In this document: positions 35,953-46,849 of the stretch, piece after piece
Position numbering within the stretch: the stretch's first letter is position 1
How the letters are laid out: every line of letters begins with the position of its first letter
Assembly: GCA_964023205.1 (NCBI GenBank)
Contig: OZ026835.1
Location: 46,225,083-46,289,082, forward strand
DNA from: Lutraria lutraria
Taxonomy: Eukaryota > Mollusca > Bivalvia > Venerida > Mactridae
Direction: 5' to 3'
DNA length: 64,000 nucleotides
Program-made: the position numbers and the translations under genes
Notes under the pieces: generated by a model
The model's database searches: none
What the model was told of the DNA's origin: nothing
The model's input: the letters and a program-made list of their open reading frames with translations, nothing else

Positions 35953-36650
35953 AACAAGAGGGCCAAGATAGCCCTTTATCGCTCACCTGAGAACAAAGTC
36001 ACAATAATTAGTGATCAGATAATATAGTTTCCAACTTGTATGACCCAATTTTTTTTTGAGATCAAAACCAACAATGAAGGTATAATACTTTTAAACAAGC
36101 TAAAACGTAGCAAATTTTCTAATCCAAGGGCCCATAACTCTTGAAGTTCTGGTCCGATTCCACCCTAACTAAACTTGTCCAAGACCGTAAGGTCATAAAC
36201 ATTCATTGTAAATATGATTAGGATCAGTGAATAAATGAAGGCGCTAGAGTGTAAACAAGCTAAATTATAGCAAATTTTTTAAGTCAAGGGCCAACAACTC
36301 TTGGAGTTCTGGTCCGATTCCACCCATAATCGAACTTGTCCAAGATCTTTTGGTTATACTGATTTACTGAAAATATTATTAGGATCGGTGAATAAATGAA
36401 GGCGCTAGAGTGTAAACAAGCTAAATATAGCAAATTTTGTAATTCAAGGGCTCATAACTCTAGAAGTTATAGTCCGATTTTGCCCATAATCGAACTTAGC
36501 CGAGACATTGTGGCCATATACATTGTGAGCAAGTTTAATCACGATTCGTTAAGAGCTGCGGATGCTAGAGTGTAAACAAACTAATTGTGGCCGGACGCCG
36601 GACATTCAACGATCCTAAAAGCTCATCTGATGAATCAGGTGAGCTAAAAA
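35953..36650 (+). mobile_element. Helentron-like element with a third core type
   Basis: Starts AACAAGAGGGCCAAGATAGC with CGCTCACCTGAG and ends AGCTCATCTGATGAATCAGG / TGAGCTAAAAA, a hairpin of the same design as the other copies. The core (GGCCCATAACTCTTGAAGTT, CTGGTCCGATTC, AATAAATGAAGGCGCTAGAG) differs from both other core types, so the same ends carry at least three different cores in this window. Confidence 0.75.
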
Positions 36651-37029
36651 TGATAAAAATCTACATAAGTGAAAAAAATTCTCCCACACCAACCGTGATC
36701 TAGTACTCGATTTTAAAGATATTTCTTGAATATATATATTTTCAAGGATCAGTATTCTACTTTAAAATATATCTAAGTATGCTGTGTGTATTTAAATGCA
36801 ACGTAATTAAGTGTTCCAACGACCAAGGTCAGAAAATAACTATCCAGTTGCCTTATCTGTCTCTAATATTTAAATTACGCCCGCAATGTGCATTGATAAC
36901 ACAAGGTCTCGCGAGATCCCCCGGGCAGAATTCTGCCCAGATTCCAATCGAAATTAACCAATCAGCGTCCTGGAAATTTTAGGCCGTACCTGTTGGCTTT
37001 GTACACACAAGTCAACGGGAACCAGTTTA

Positions 37030-37100
37030 CAACACAAGTAATTTTTAGTTGTCTCCCCTGACAAAACAAAGCCTCATCAATACAAGTTATCTCCCCTGAC
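37030..37100. repeat. 38 bp tandem array (right part)
   Basis: Two copies of the unit seen at 33655-33818 (TTGTCTCCCCTGACAAAACA), immediately after the right end of the TIR element. Confidence 0.75.
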
Positions 37101-37104
37101 TTAC

Positions 37105-37194
37105 CTTAGATTTATCTATGACAGTATCAGTGCACTCAAAGTATTTCATATCACTGACTGGTTCATTAGGATTGTGGGACCAAGATTTCATCAT
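37105..37194 (-). CDS. Predicted exon of the unrecognised minus-strand gene (possibly first coding exon)
   Basis: Minus-strand acceptor CTGTTTAGCAG and a consensus donor AAG|GTAAGTC enclose exactly 30 codons. It reads MMKSWSHNPNEPVSDMKYFE then CTDTVIDKSK; the other two frames are closed at once or nearly so. It may begin with its own ATG (giving a protein of about 83 residues with the exons at 33054 and 23448) or continue from an upstream exon. No family is recognised. The adjacent 38 bp array ends five bases from the donor. Confidence 0.45.
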
Positions 37195-37199
37195 CTGCT

Positions 37200-38285
37200 A
37201 AACAGAAAGTACATGTAAGTCAAACATTAATAAAAAAACTACAATTGTATTATGACTACTAATTCTTTAACCAATTTTCAATGTATTTCATACTTCAACT
37301 TACAAATAAGACATTACAAATAAGACATCCTTGTTACGATATACTAACTTTGATTTGGTTTTCAATATTTCTTCTTACTTGATTTTTACAGAACTGGCAT
37401 TGTAGATAAGCTGCATATCAGCATATTGTACATTTAAAAAAAAAATATCAGGATACACAGAGTTTCATTTCCAAGCGTACATTGGACGCAAACATATTAG
37501 GACGTAGATTTTATTGCCATAATTCTGTTAAACTGTGAAAAATGTCTATAAACTTCAAAGGGACGGCCAGATCGACATATTTAAATTCTGGGGTTATATG
37601 GCAAAACTTTTAGCTATAGTACATGTATAGTGAATTGAGTGTTAAAACCTGACTTATTATTAAACTAGTCAATTTTTTTTTAAAGTATCTTTTTGTCTAA
37701 ATACACCGTTAGTCAAATTACCCGTCAAGCAACTCAAAATTTGACCATTTACCCCCATCCCTTGAAAAATGGGAGTAATTACCCACATGGCCAAAAAATA
37801 TCTACAATGCTGAGAATGAAAAATATTTAACTAGAATTAATTACAACAAAAGTTTGATGACCAGTCTATCAAATAAAGTATTCTCATTGGTTGATATTCA
37901 AGACAGCAGAGAAAATAACCAATCAGAGTCTCAAGATTTTAGACTGGTCTCTTGCTACATAAGCATTTGAAATCATTTTTTATAGGTTTCTATGGTAGAC
38001 AAGAAGCTGTCACAGACAGTGTATGCATGATACATGATAGTTACATTTGTATGTCCCTTGTATTGACGGCATGGATTTTTTGCACCATCATCATTACGGA
38101 ATAAAGTGCAAAGTGTTTTTTGGAATAATTTTTTTATTGTTTTAAGAACAAAATTAGCATTGTAGAAAAACACCAGTGTGGAATTGTTTGCTTAAAGATA
38201 TGTAAATCTCTTTTTCATTTCAACTCAAATACATTTTCATGTTGCACGTACATCCCACCTAGTGGGTCAAGATTACTTAACCAAA
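37200..38285. other. Intergenic or intronic sequence, nothing recognised
   Basis: AT-rich with no convincing ORF. The 66-residue minus-strand ORF (37973-38173) has no domain or splice context. Confidence 0.45.
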
Positions 38286-38289
38286 TTGA

Positions 38290-38385
38290 TATAATAATAA
38301 TAATAAAGACTTTATTTATAGAGGCAACACAAATAGGCAATGCCCAATCTTCCGTGAGCCTCTTGATCAACAATGTTTACATAAT
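38290..38385 (-). mobile_element. 5'-truncated LINE 3' end, second copy
   Basis: Minus strand: TTGATCAAGAGGCTCACGGA, GATTGGGCATTGCCTATTTG, then CTATAAATAAAGTCTTTATT into an ATTATTATT tail. Same family as 24535-24650. Confidence 0.55.
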
Positions 38386-38469
38386 ATTAACATACATTAT
38401 ATAAATCAAAGTACTGAAAGTTACGGTGGCATAAAGGGGACATAGGAAATATTTTATTTACCACGTGCG

Positions 38470-38790
38470 CACATAGTAACTACGGCGTGCGCACATGATA
38501 ATTACCACGTGCGTGCGTGATAGCTACTGCGTGCGCACTTGATAGCTACTGCGTGCACACTTGATAGCTACTGCGTGCGCACGTGATAGCTACTGCGTGC
38601 GCACGTGATAGCTACTGCGTGCGCACGTGATAGCTACTGCGTGCGCACGTGATAGCTACTGCGTGTGCACGTGATAGCTACTGCGTGCGCACGTGATAGC
38701 TACTGCGTACTCACGTGATAGCTACTGCGTGCGCACGTGATAGCTACTACGTGCGCACGCAATAGCTACTACATGCGCACGTGATAGCTG
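38470..38790. repeat. 22 bp CpG-rich satellite with CACGTG and GTGCGCAC palindromes
   Basis: About fourteen copies of GATAGCTACTGCGTGCGCAC plus GT. Adjacent units create CACGTGATAG, so a CACGTG palindrome (E-box core) and GTGCGCAC recur every 22 bp. It ends 38 bp before the start codon of the integrase-like gene. Whether it acts as a promoter is unknown. It stands out as a CpG-rich island in AT-rich surroundings. Confidence 0.92.
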
Positions 38791-38827
38791 ACCAATAAGA
38801 ATAAGTGTCAGTTCTGCCATTTTGATA

Positions 38828-39646
38828 ATGGACAGGGAATCGCTAATTTGTGATTTGTTTAATAAGGGGTTGAAAAACTGGGAAATCCAGTATGTTTTAA
38901 GTAAGGACTATGCCGTTCAGATCAGTATTCGCCATTTGAAGAGAATCTTGAAAATGCTAGGACTAAAAAGAAGAAATTACTCAGACATATATAGCGGAAT
39001 TCATTTTATACATAACAAACTTCGTCAATCTGGTCAATTACATGGGTATCGTATGATGGCCGCTAGGTGTAAGGAATATGGTTTGAATGTACGAATGGAA
39101 GATGTGCATATCATTTTAAACCAATTGGACCCGGTTGGAGTGTCTCTGAGGCGAGCAAAAAGTATTCGCAGGCGTGCTTATTATGCTGCTGGTCCAAATT
39201 TCATCTGGCACTTGGATGGCTACGATAAACTAAAGCCATTCGGACTTTGTGTAAGCGGTTGCATTTGTGGTTTCTCCAGACGTATGATTTGGCTGAATGT
39301 GTATAATACAAATAATAACCCTAGGGTAATCGGTGGCTACTATCTGGAAGCTGTAAAAAGATATGGTGGAAGTTCTCGTTTTGTTAGGGGAGATTACGGG
39401 ACAGAGAATGGACACGTCCGAAATTTTCAAACATTTTTCAGGCGCGATTATCCTGACCATGATAGATCTTATATCGATGGAGCTAGTACCGCAAATCAAA
39501 GAATCGAAAGCTGGTGGGGTTACCTAAGACGACACCACATGCAATACTGGATCGAGCAGTTAAGAGACCTACAAGATAATGGCAGTTTTAGCGGAGACTT
39601 TCTCGACAGAAGCTTAGTCCAATTTTGTTTCCTTGCATTGATTCAG
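38828..39646 (+). CDS. DDE integrase-core protein, exon 1
   Basis: This exon encodes residues 1-273 of a predicted 381-residue protein of the transposon-derived integrase-core type that recurs in invertebrate and fish genomes. Residues 1-50 hold a helix-turn-helix-like segment (NWEIQYVLSKDYAVQISIRH). The RNase-H-fold core follows: WHLDGYDK with Asp130, FVRGDYGTENGHV with Asp189, and NQRIESWWGYLRR with Glu227, so the Asp-Asp-37-Glu catalytic triad is present. ATG at 38828 is preferred; the frame just upstream has no other ATG. The exon ends at CAG|GTAATT. There are no frameshifts or stops, so the gene may be functional or domesticated. No transposon ends are evident around it. Cellular role unknown. 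Confidence 0.85.
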
Positions 39647-40311
39647 GTAATTTAACGACCTAATAATTGTGCTCCCACATCCTAGTTAAGGACAGAACAA
39701 AAAATGATTTTAAGGTCTGATTTTTATCATTTTTGGTTACAGTTTTTAGCTTATCGTAAGTAAACGAAATAAACTCGTCATATAATCGTCCGTCTTTTTA
39801 ACACTTAATGGAGATAATATTGATTTTTTGTCAAAAATAGTTTTTCATTTAATTTTGCGGTACATGTTATCTAGTATATGTGCCAAATACAATTTTGATA
39901 TTCCAAAGAAGCATATCAGCATCCCAGATATTAGCTACAGTTTCAACGAGCCCTCGATCGGCAGTGCCTGTAACTAAGATAGTAAAATTCAATTATATAG
40001 TATTGTTGTTTACGGACCTGTAACTGCCCACACCCTAAGGGTTTTTTACCAGTCAGGGGTCACTTTTTGTTCGTCTTCCAGTCTGTCTGTCAGTTGGTCC
40101 ATCTCCTCCTTCCGCCGATATTTGTTCTCATTTCCTTGGATATTCATCATGCTTTCTAAGATATTAAAAAAATCATTGTTTTCATAATGTTAATGTCACG
40201 AAATAATGAAATTGTTTTATGTAAGAATCAAGTTTCAATAGACTTCTTGTCAGTGAGACATTTTACAGTGTCCATACAGCACAATATGGAGCGATTAATA
40301 ATTTTACATTT

Positions 40312-40375
40312 CTGGGACGGAACCCAGATTCGAACCTGCACTGCAGTGTACCACAGCCTAGCAATGCAAAGTATG
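40312..40375 (-). mobile_element. tRNA-like SINE head remnant in the intron
   Basis: On the minus strand ACTGCAGTGCAGGTTCGAAT then CTGGGTTCCG contains a B-box-like GGTTCGAATCTGGG. No A box or SINE body can be followed. It sits in the intron of the integrase-like gene, and the ORF crossing it (40187 onward) is intronic until 40427. Confidence 0.4.
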
Positions 40376-40426
40376 TTCTCGCTACTTCGCCTTCTGGAAT
40401 ATTATCTTTATTATTTTACGTTGCAG

Positions 40427-40753
40427 GACGAACTTGATATGGCCTTTCGAATGTGGAACAATCACCACATTAGACGTTCGTCTAATGTTAACGTGCCATT
40501 TGGTCGACCAGATCAAATGTACTACTTTCCGTCATTGTGGAACGCAGAGAATCACATTGTAGTGGTATCAGAGACTGATATGGCAGCATGTTGTACAGAA
40601 GCAGAATTCCGGTCAGTTATTCCTTGTGATGAAGATGTGTATGATGTTTGCATGGCTATCATGCATGAACACAATCTTACATCCGCACAGACCTGTGTCC
40701 AGGCTACAGATTTATATTTATATATTCGACAAGAAATACTGGCAATGCTTTGA
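40427..40753 (+). CDS. DDE integrase-core protein, exon 2 (C-terminus)
   Basis: Acceptor TTATTTTACGTTGCAG is followed in phase 0 by DELDMAFRMWNNHHIRRSSN, which joins exon 1 (ending LALIQ) into the usual C-terminal pattern of this family: helix, then WN.H.IR, then a proline- or glycine-rich turn and QMYY. The exon adds 108 residues and ends with TGA at 40751-40753. The 780 bp intron is ordinary in base composition. A spliced copy argues against recent retrocopying. Confidence 0.82.
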   Translation, partial: DELDMAFRMWNNHHIRRSSNVNVPFGRPDQMYYFPSLWNAENHIVVVSETDMAACCTEAEFRSVIPCDEDVYDVCMAIMHEHNLTSAQTCVQATDLYLYIRQEILAML

Positions 40754-40928
40754 AAAAACACTAACATTCAATAACTGTAAAACAGTGTTATATTCCTGTT
40801 TAAATAACTTTCTGAGCTATGTTTGATGATAATGATACATTACAAGAACACTTGCTTTTGTTTGAAAATTGTCATTTAACATGTAAAGGACTAACATAAT
40901 TACATGTGTATACCATAACAAAAAGATA

Positions 40929-41937
40929 AACAAGAGGGCCAAGATGGCCCTATATCGCTCACATGACAATCACTGTTCACTCATTAAAACATTGTTTTGA
41001 ACTGGTGACCTAGTTTTTGACCCCAGACGACCTATGTTCAAATTTGTCTTACATATCATTAAGACAAACAGTCTGACTAGGTTTTGTGAAGATACGATCA
41101 AAATTTGACATCTACAGTGTTAATAAGGTTTTCCTAAGATTTGACCTTGTGACCTGGTTTTTGACCCTAGGTGACCCATATTTGAACTTGTCCTTAATAT
41201 CATTAAGACAAACAATCTGAGAAGGTTTGGCCAAGATCCAATCAAAACCATGACATTTAGAGCTTTTACAAGATTTTTACCTAAGATTTGACCTTGTGAC
41301 CCAGTTTTTGAACCCGGCTGACCCATGTTCATCCTTGACCCACATATCATTAAAACAAACGATTTGACAAAGTTTGATGAAGATCCAATAATAACTGTGA
41401 AATCTACGGTGTTAACATGGTTTTTCATAAGATTTGACCTAGCGACCTAGTTTTTGACCCAAGATGACCCATGTTCGAACTCGTCCAAGATATTATGAAG
41501 ACAAACATTCTGACAAGGTTTCATGTTCATCCAATCAAAACAGTGACTTCTAGAGTGTTCACAAGGTTTTCCAGCAATTTGCCCTAGTGACCTAATTTTA
41601 CTACAGAAATTACCCATTTTCAAACTTGAACTACATATTATTAAAATAAACATTCTGACAAAGTTTCATGAAGATAAATTCAAAACAGTGATTTCTAAAG
41701 TGTTCACAAGGTTTTCCCTTATTTGGCCCTGGTGACCTAGTTTTTGACCCCAAATGGCCCAATATCGAACTCGTCCGAGATTTTGTTGATATTAACGTTC
41801 TGACCCAGTTTTGCTAAAATTGAGCCAAAAATGTGGCCCCTAGTGTGGTCACAACAAAAAGTTTGACGACGCCGGACGCCGGACGGAGAGTGATCCTAAT
41901 AGCTCACTTTGTCACTTTGTGACATGTGAGCTAAAAA
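40929..41937 (+). mobile_element. Helentron-like element (~145 bp core)
   Basis: Same start (AACAAGAGGGCCAAGATGGC), core and end (CGGACGGAGAGTGATCCTAA, hairpin, GAGCTAAAAA) as 28707-31620, but uninterrupted and with fewer core units. It lies shortly after the integrase-like gene. Antisense ORFs at 41120-41653 are core-repeat artefacts. Confidence 0.85.
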
Positions 41938-41987
41938 ACATACTAACTGATATCATAAAACATCAAATGACATAAATGTAACATACT

Positions 41988-43078
41988 AGAAGCCCAAGGG
42001 CAACATGTCGAGCCCCTGTTTAGCCAGCTTGTGATCTTGAAATTTGAACTACAAGTATGGGTGATATTCATGACACATCATTTCATTGAAGTAAACTTTA
42101 ATACCAATTCATTTCAAAATCCTTGAATGCAAACAGAAGTTACAGCCCAGACAAGGAAAATATATTTGACCGAATGTGTAATCTTGACCTTTAACCTATG
42201 AAAATCTGGGTGTTGCGCAAGACACATGGTCTCATTGTATTATGGCAAGTCATTTTCAAATAATTCAATGCATAAGGGAGACACAGCCCTGACAAGGTGT
42301 ATAATGATTATTTTTTATGTTTGACCTCTAAGTTAGTGTGACCTTGACCTTTGAGCTAGAGACTTGGATCTTATGCACTGCACACTGTCTTATGGTGTTT
42401 AACAATTATGCCAAGTTATCTTAAAAAGTTTCTATGCATAAGGGAGATACAGCCCGGACAAGGTGTATAATGCTCATTTTTGACGTTTGACCTGTAAGTG
42501 TGACCTTGACCTTTGAGCTAGAGACCTGGATCTTGCGCACTGCACACCGTCTCATGACGTTTAATAATTATGCCAAGTTATCTTAAAAAGTTTCTATGCA
42601 TAAGGGAGATACAGCCGGACAAGGTCTATAATGCTCATTTTTGACGTTTGACCTCTAAGTGTGACCTTGACCTTTGAGCTAGAGACCTGGATTTTGCGCA
42701 CTGCACACCGTCTCATGGTGTTTAACAATTATGCCAAGTTATCTTAAAAAGTTTCTATGCATAAAGGAGATACTGCCCGGACAATGTCTATAATGCTCAT
42801 TTTTGACGTTTGACCTCTAAGTGTGACCTTGACCTTTGAGCTAGAGACCTGGATTTTGCGCACTGCACACCGTTTCATGGTGTTTCACAATTATGCCAAG
42901 TTATTTTAAAAAGTGTCAATGCATACAGGAGATACAGCCCGGACAAGGATCCGGACGGACACACTAACTAACTCACTCACTCACTCACTCACTAACTAAC
43001 TAACTAACTAACTAACGTACAGACAAGCAACCGCCATTGTGGCGACTATGTCGAGCTCACCGCAGGCGGGCTCGACAA
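41988..43078 (+). mobile_element. Pearl-like element with ~160 bp core and ACTC/ACTA run
   Basis: Begins near AGAAGCCCAAGGGCAACATG (then TCGAGCCCC). Four to five core units of ~160 bp (AAGTGTGACCTTGACCTTTG, AGCTAGAGACCTGGATTTTG, GCATAAGGGAGATACAGCCC) follow, then GGATCCGGACGGACACACTA, a CTCACTCACTCACTAACTAA microsatellite, and an end hairpin TGTCGAGCTC / GGGCTCGACA. This is the Pearl order: head, core array, tetranucleotide run, hairpin. The head GTCGAGCCC is inverted at the tail. Confidence 0.8.
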
Positions 43079-44879
43079 AAACCACATATAAAAATTATTG
43101 GTATCATGCCAACAGATATATCTCTATCATCAACAGATGGGGTCCAACTTATTCCCACCTATTGCATACTACAATTATTAAACAAAGTTTATAGTTGTAT
43201 GGAATATCCCGATCTGAATGAAGTGGTTAAATGTCATAGACGTTTGTAACAAAAACAAATCCAAACAAGTGATAAGAAAACAAGAACTGGCCTTCAAATA
43301 ACAAAAAACATACATAAAACTTCTCATGAATACCAAGTAAGAGACACCTGTCTCCATTACATAGGTCACAGTAGATAAACAATAAAGCTGATCAATATTG
43401 TATCCAGTTTTTGATCCATCATGTTTAGACAACACGCAATTTTTTTTTTTGATAAGCATTTGATGACCATCTATGCATTAGCCTTTTTATGAAGCTGCTC
43501 CAATACGGAACTATGGTCCTTAATTTATACAAATGTGTGCTGTAGACAGACATTACAGGAAGTAAAATGGCTGGATAAGAATGTTCATTCAAAGATGAAC
43601 TTGTACACTAAAAACATAGTGAAATGAATTCAGCATTTTAAGAAATAAATCTTTGTGACATCAATTAGTAAAATATGAATCTTATATACATAAAATGCAA
43701 TGAAATGATATTAGTATCCAAAGAAATACATATTTGCTAGTTACCTTTAATAAGTAAAAGAAAGATGAAGCTTACATGATGATGAGATTTAGCTTATCAC
43801 CGTCCGTTCCGGTCAGGTTGTTTCAGTCAGGAACGAAAATTGTCATAGTTCTAGGGACTGACATAAAAAGATTAATCAGGTCTCTGGAACTAACATAAAA
43901 TTATATATTTCCAATAATTATTACTTTTAAATGTTTTAAAAAATGTAGTGGGTATGGCATTTCACTCAAACTATAATTCTCAACTATTGAAAACATGAAC
44001 CAGTGGGTATGAGTAATAAACCAAATATTTAATGATGAATAAAATATTCAAAACTTGAATTATGTCTGTTTGACACAGATGTCGGCACTAAAAGGTGACA
44101 CATTCAACATAATTTGATATTTTTAACTAGTAACAGTCAGTAACAGTAACACTATTTAAAACAGTCATACTGTGAACATATATAAACATAGGCTGGTAAC
44201 AGATAGTCAGTACCGATCGTAAAAGCTAATCACGATAACACACCGTACAAGTCAGCTAAAATAAAAATAATTATATATAATGTATTGAACAACATTTAAT
44301 TACAAGTAACAAATAAGCTCATGATAAAACATACAGATAGGAATGGCGCCAAAATTCATTTACATTATCAATCTTCAATTTATGACTGCAAGTTAGGTTT
44401 TTGGTACTTAGAAAAAAAATCTCTACAGTACATGAAAAATGTTCTAATGTTAAAAAACACTCCGATAGTGAGGTATTATCGATCGTTAAAATTTTACAAA
44501 ACAAAATTGTCCCCCCCAAAAAAGCCAAGCTAAAATTGAAATATTTTCTAATATTTAAGATGTTCTGGTATGCACTAATATTAAAGACAGCCTAAATTAT
44601 CACACAGTAAATAACAAACATGGAACCAATTTCTAAAATTTCTGATCAAGTTTCACGAAAGTAGTGCATCAGTCTAATGCTATCTGAGACTGACCAGTGG
44701 TCTATTACTGAACAAACGATAATACAATTCTCTGTGAACACAAATTAACAAATTTTATGGTTAGCTATTAAAATATGTATGAACATCAAGGTATCTTTAT
44801 GTATCTATAATACTGTAAACAAATAGTAAAACAAATTTGTGTACATCAATTGACAAATTTATAAAAGATGCAATTATTC
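43079..44879. other. Probable intron or intergenic sequence, nothing recognised
   Basis: AT-rich sequence. I searched both strands by eye for the missing HECT C-lobe and found no matching exon. Short ORFs here (43037-43249, 43178-43459, 44319-44595) are unsupported. Confidence 0.4.
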
Positions 44880-45838
44880 AACAAGAGGGCCAAGATGGCC
44901 CTATATCGCTCACATGACAATCACTGTTCACTCATTAAAACATTGTTTTGAACCGGTGACCTAGTTTTTGGCCCCAGACGACCTATGTTCGAATTTGTCT
45001 AACATATCATTAAGACAAACAGTCTGACTAGGTTTGGTGAAGATACGATCAAAATTTGACATCTACAGTGTTAATAAGGTTTTCCAAAGATTTGACCTTG
45101 TGACCTGGTTTTTGACCCTAGGTGACCCATATTTGAACTTGTCCTTAATATATTAAGACAAACAATCTGACAAGGTTTGGCCAAGATCCAATCAAAACCA
45201 TGACATTTAGAGCTTTTACAAGATTTTTACCTAAGATTTGACTTTGTGACCCAGTTTTTGAACCTGGCTGACCCATGTTCATCCTTCACCCACATATCAT
45301 TGAGGCAAACATTTTGACAAGGTTTGGTGAAGATCCAATTAAAACTGTGACATCTACAGTGTTAACAAAGTTTTCCTAAGATTTGACCTGGTGACCTAGT
45401 TATTGACCCCAGATGATCCAATCAAAACAGTGACTTCTAGAGTGTTCACAAGGTTTTCCGGCAATTTGCCCTAGTGACCTAATTTTACTACAGAAATGAC
45501 CCATTATCAAACTTGACCTACATATTATTAAAATAAACATTCTGACAAAGTTTCATGAAGATCCAGTCAAAACAGTGATTTCTAAAGTGTTCACAAGGTT
45601 TTCCCTTATTTGGCCCTGGTGACCTAGTTTTTGACCCCAAATGGCCCAATATCGAACTCGTCCGAGATTTTGTTGATATTAACGTTCTGACCCAGTTTTG
45701 CTAAAATTGGGCTAAAAATGTGGCCCCTAGTGTGGTCACAACATAAAGTTTGACGACGCCCGACGCACACCGCACGACACACGACGCCGGACGGAGAGTG
45801 ATCCTAATAGCTCACTTTGTCACTTTGTGAGCTAAAAA
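44880..45838 (+). mobile_element. Helentron-like element (~145 bp core)
   Basis: Third uninterrupted copy of the family at 28707-31620 and 40929-41937. It lacks part of one core unit (jump at GATGATCCAATCAAAACAG) and its end hairpin is shortened (GTCACTTTGTGAGCTAAAAA). It lies just downstream of the last HECT exon found. Confidence 0.85.
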
Positions 45839-45901
45839 TCTGTTTCGGATATGTAAACCTGACACAGTAGAAATGAGTTTTTCAAAGTCTCAACCAGTTA
45901 C

Positions 45902-46053
45902 CTGTAAAAGACGTAATACTTCATAAGCATATGCTTCACAGATTCCTTTTCCTCTGTCTGAAATCTGTAAATGTTTATTTCCTTATCCAGGAGCCAGTCT
46001 CCATATTTTGAAACAAACTGGTCTTTTTGTTGGTCTGAGTTGATTTGTTCCAA
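45902..46053 (-). CDS. HECT-type E3 ligase-like gene, exon with HECT N-lobe end
   Basis: Minus-strand acceptor CTTTTGTCAG and donor TACAG|GTAACTGG enclose 152 bp in phase 0 to phase 2: LEQINSDQQKDQFVSKYGDW, LLDKEINIYRFQTEEKESVK, HMLMKYYVFYR. It corresponds to the last part of the HECT N-lobe region in G2E3-like ligases. The next exon should start with one base and carry the C-lobe with the catalytic cysteine, but none was recognised between here and 37 kb. The gene may be truncated, or the C-lobe exon may lie at a place I could not recognise. Confidence 0.7.
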
Positions 46054-46229
46054 CTGACAAAAGCAAAAAGGCTCATATAAAATGTTGCAAGAAATAAACA
46101 TGAACATGTGCATAAACACTGGTTTACACAGTGCCCCTACGATAATTTGACTCCTGCAAGAATACCAGTTCAATCCATTTCGAAGATAATAGGTATGACA
46201 GGTAGAGTGTATCTGATAATACAACCACA

Positions 46230-46849
46230 ATTGACGATTTTCGTTATAAAATGACTACACGAAAAACAAATATGAACTAGTGTGACATTATCTGGAAAGT
46301 GCCGACGATTTCTCTGGTGTGTTCAAATCCCGAGAGATGCGCATTTTTTACATACATGTACATTTTTACTTTTTTGTATATTTATATATGTATGTGATTA
46401 TCATTGAATATTCCTTAATACGTTTTTTTTTATTTTTATTTATAATTATGTGTATATACATGTATTGTATATAAAACAAATTTATTCTTTTTTCTTTCAT
46501 ATATTTTTCTCTTTTTATTTTCATAAATTTTAATATATTTTCAACAGATATTGAAACTTGTGAACGAAGAATGATAGTTTTAATACGGATCCCGTGCTTT
46601 TCACTATTTACAATCTTCGGAGTCAATACACACACATGTTTATGTATATATTGAGTTTAATGGGCAGTACATTAATGCTAACTAGAACTATCACTAAAGG
46701 TGATGAATACCCCCAGATGCGGCCTTGACACAGTTATTGTTACATTTTACAGAGGGAAATATAATGCATTTTCATTTTTTAATACCTGCAAATTGTTGCT
46801 TAGATATATCCTGACCAGTTTCTAAATATACATTATATAAAAAATAACA
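46230..46849. other. Intron, AT-rich, nothing recognised
   Basis: Very AT-rich intronic sequence. The minus-strand ORF at 46366-46635 is lysine- and isoleucine-rich low complexity and is not supported. Confidence 0.45.

Larger units (their letters stand above)
33819..37029. mobile_element. 3.2 kb non-autonomous TIR element inside a 38 bp array
   Basis: The left end TAAACTGGTTCCCGTT and the right end AACGGGAACCAGTTTA are inverted repeats. Pairing continues, with a small bulge, through AACAGGTACGGTCTAAAATA and TTCTGATTGG (right: CCAATCAGCGTCCTGGAAAT), about 75 bp in all. Outside the ends the 38 bp array resumes. Flanks CTACACAAG (left) and CAACACAAG (right) differ at one base and may be an 8-9 bp target duplication; a plain TA duplication is also possible. 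The interior has no transposase and holds two further insertions (35106-35758, 35953-36650). Confidence 0.7.

Noticed and set aside
40187..40426. ORF upstream of the second integrase-core exon
   Set aside because: It lies in the intron. The family pattern and the TTGCAG acceptor place the exon start at 40427, and the upstream part includes a tRNA-like remnant.
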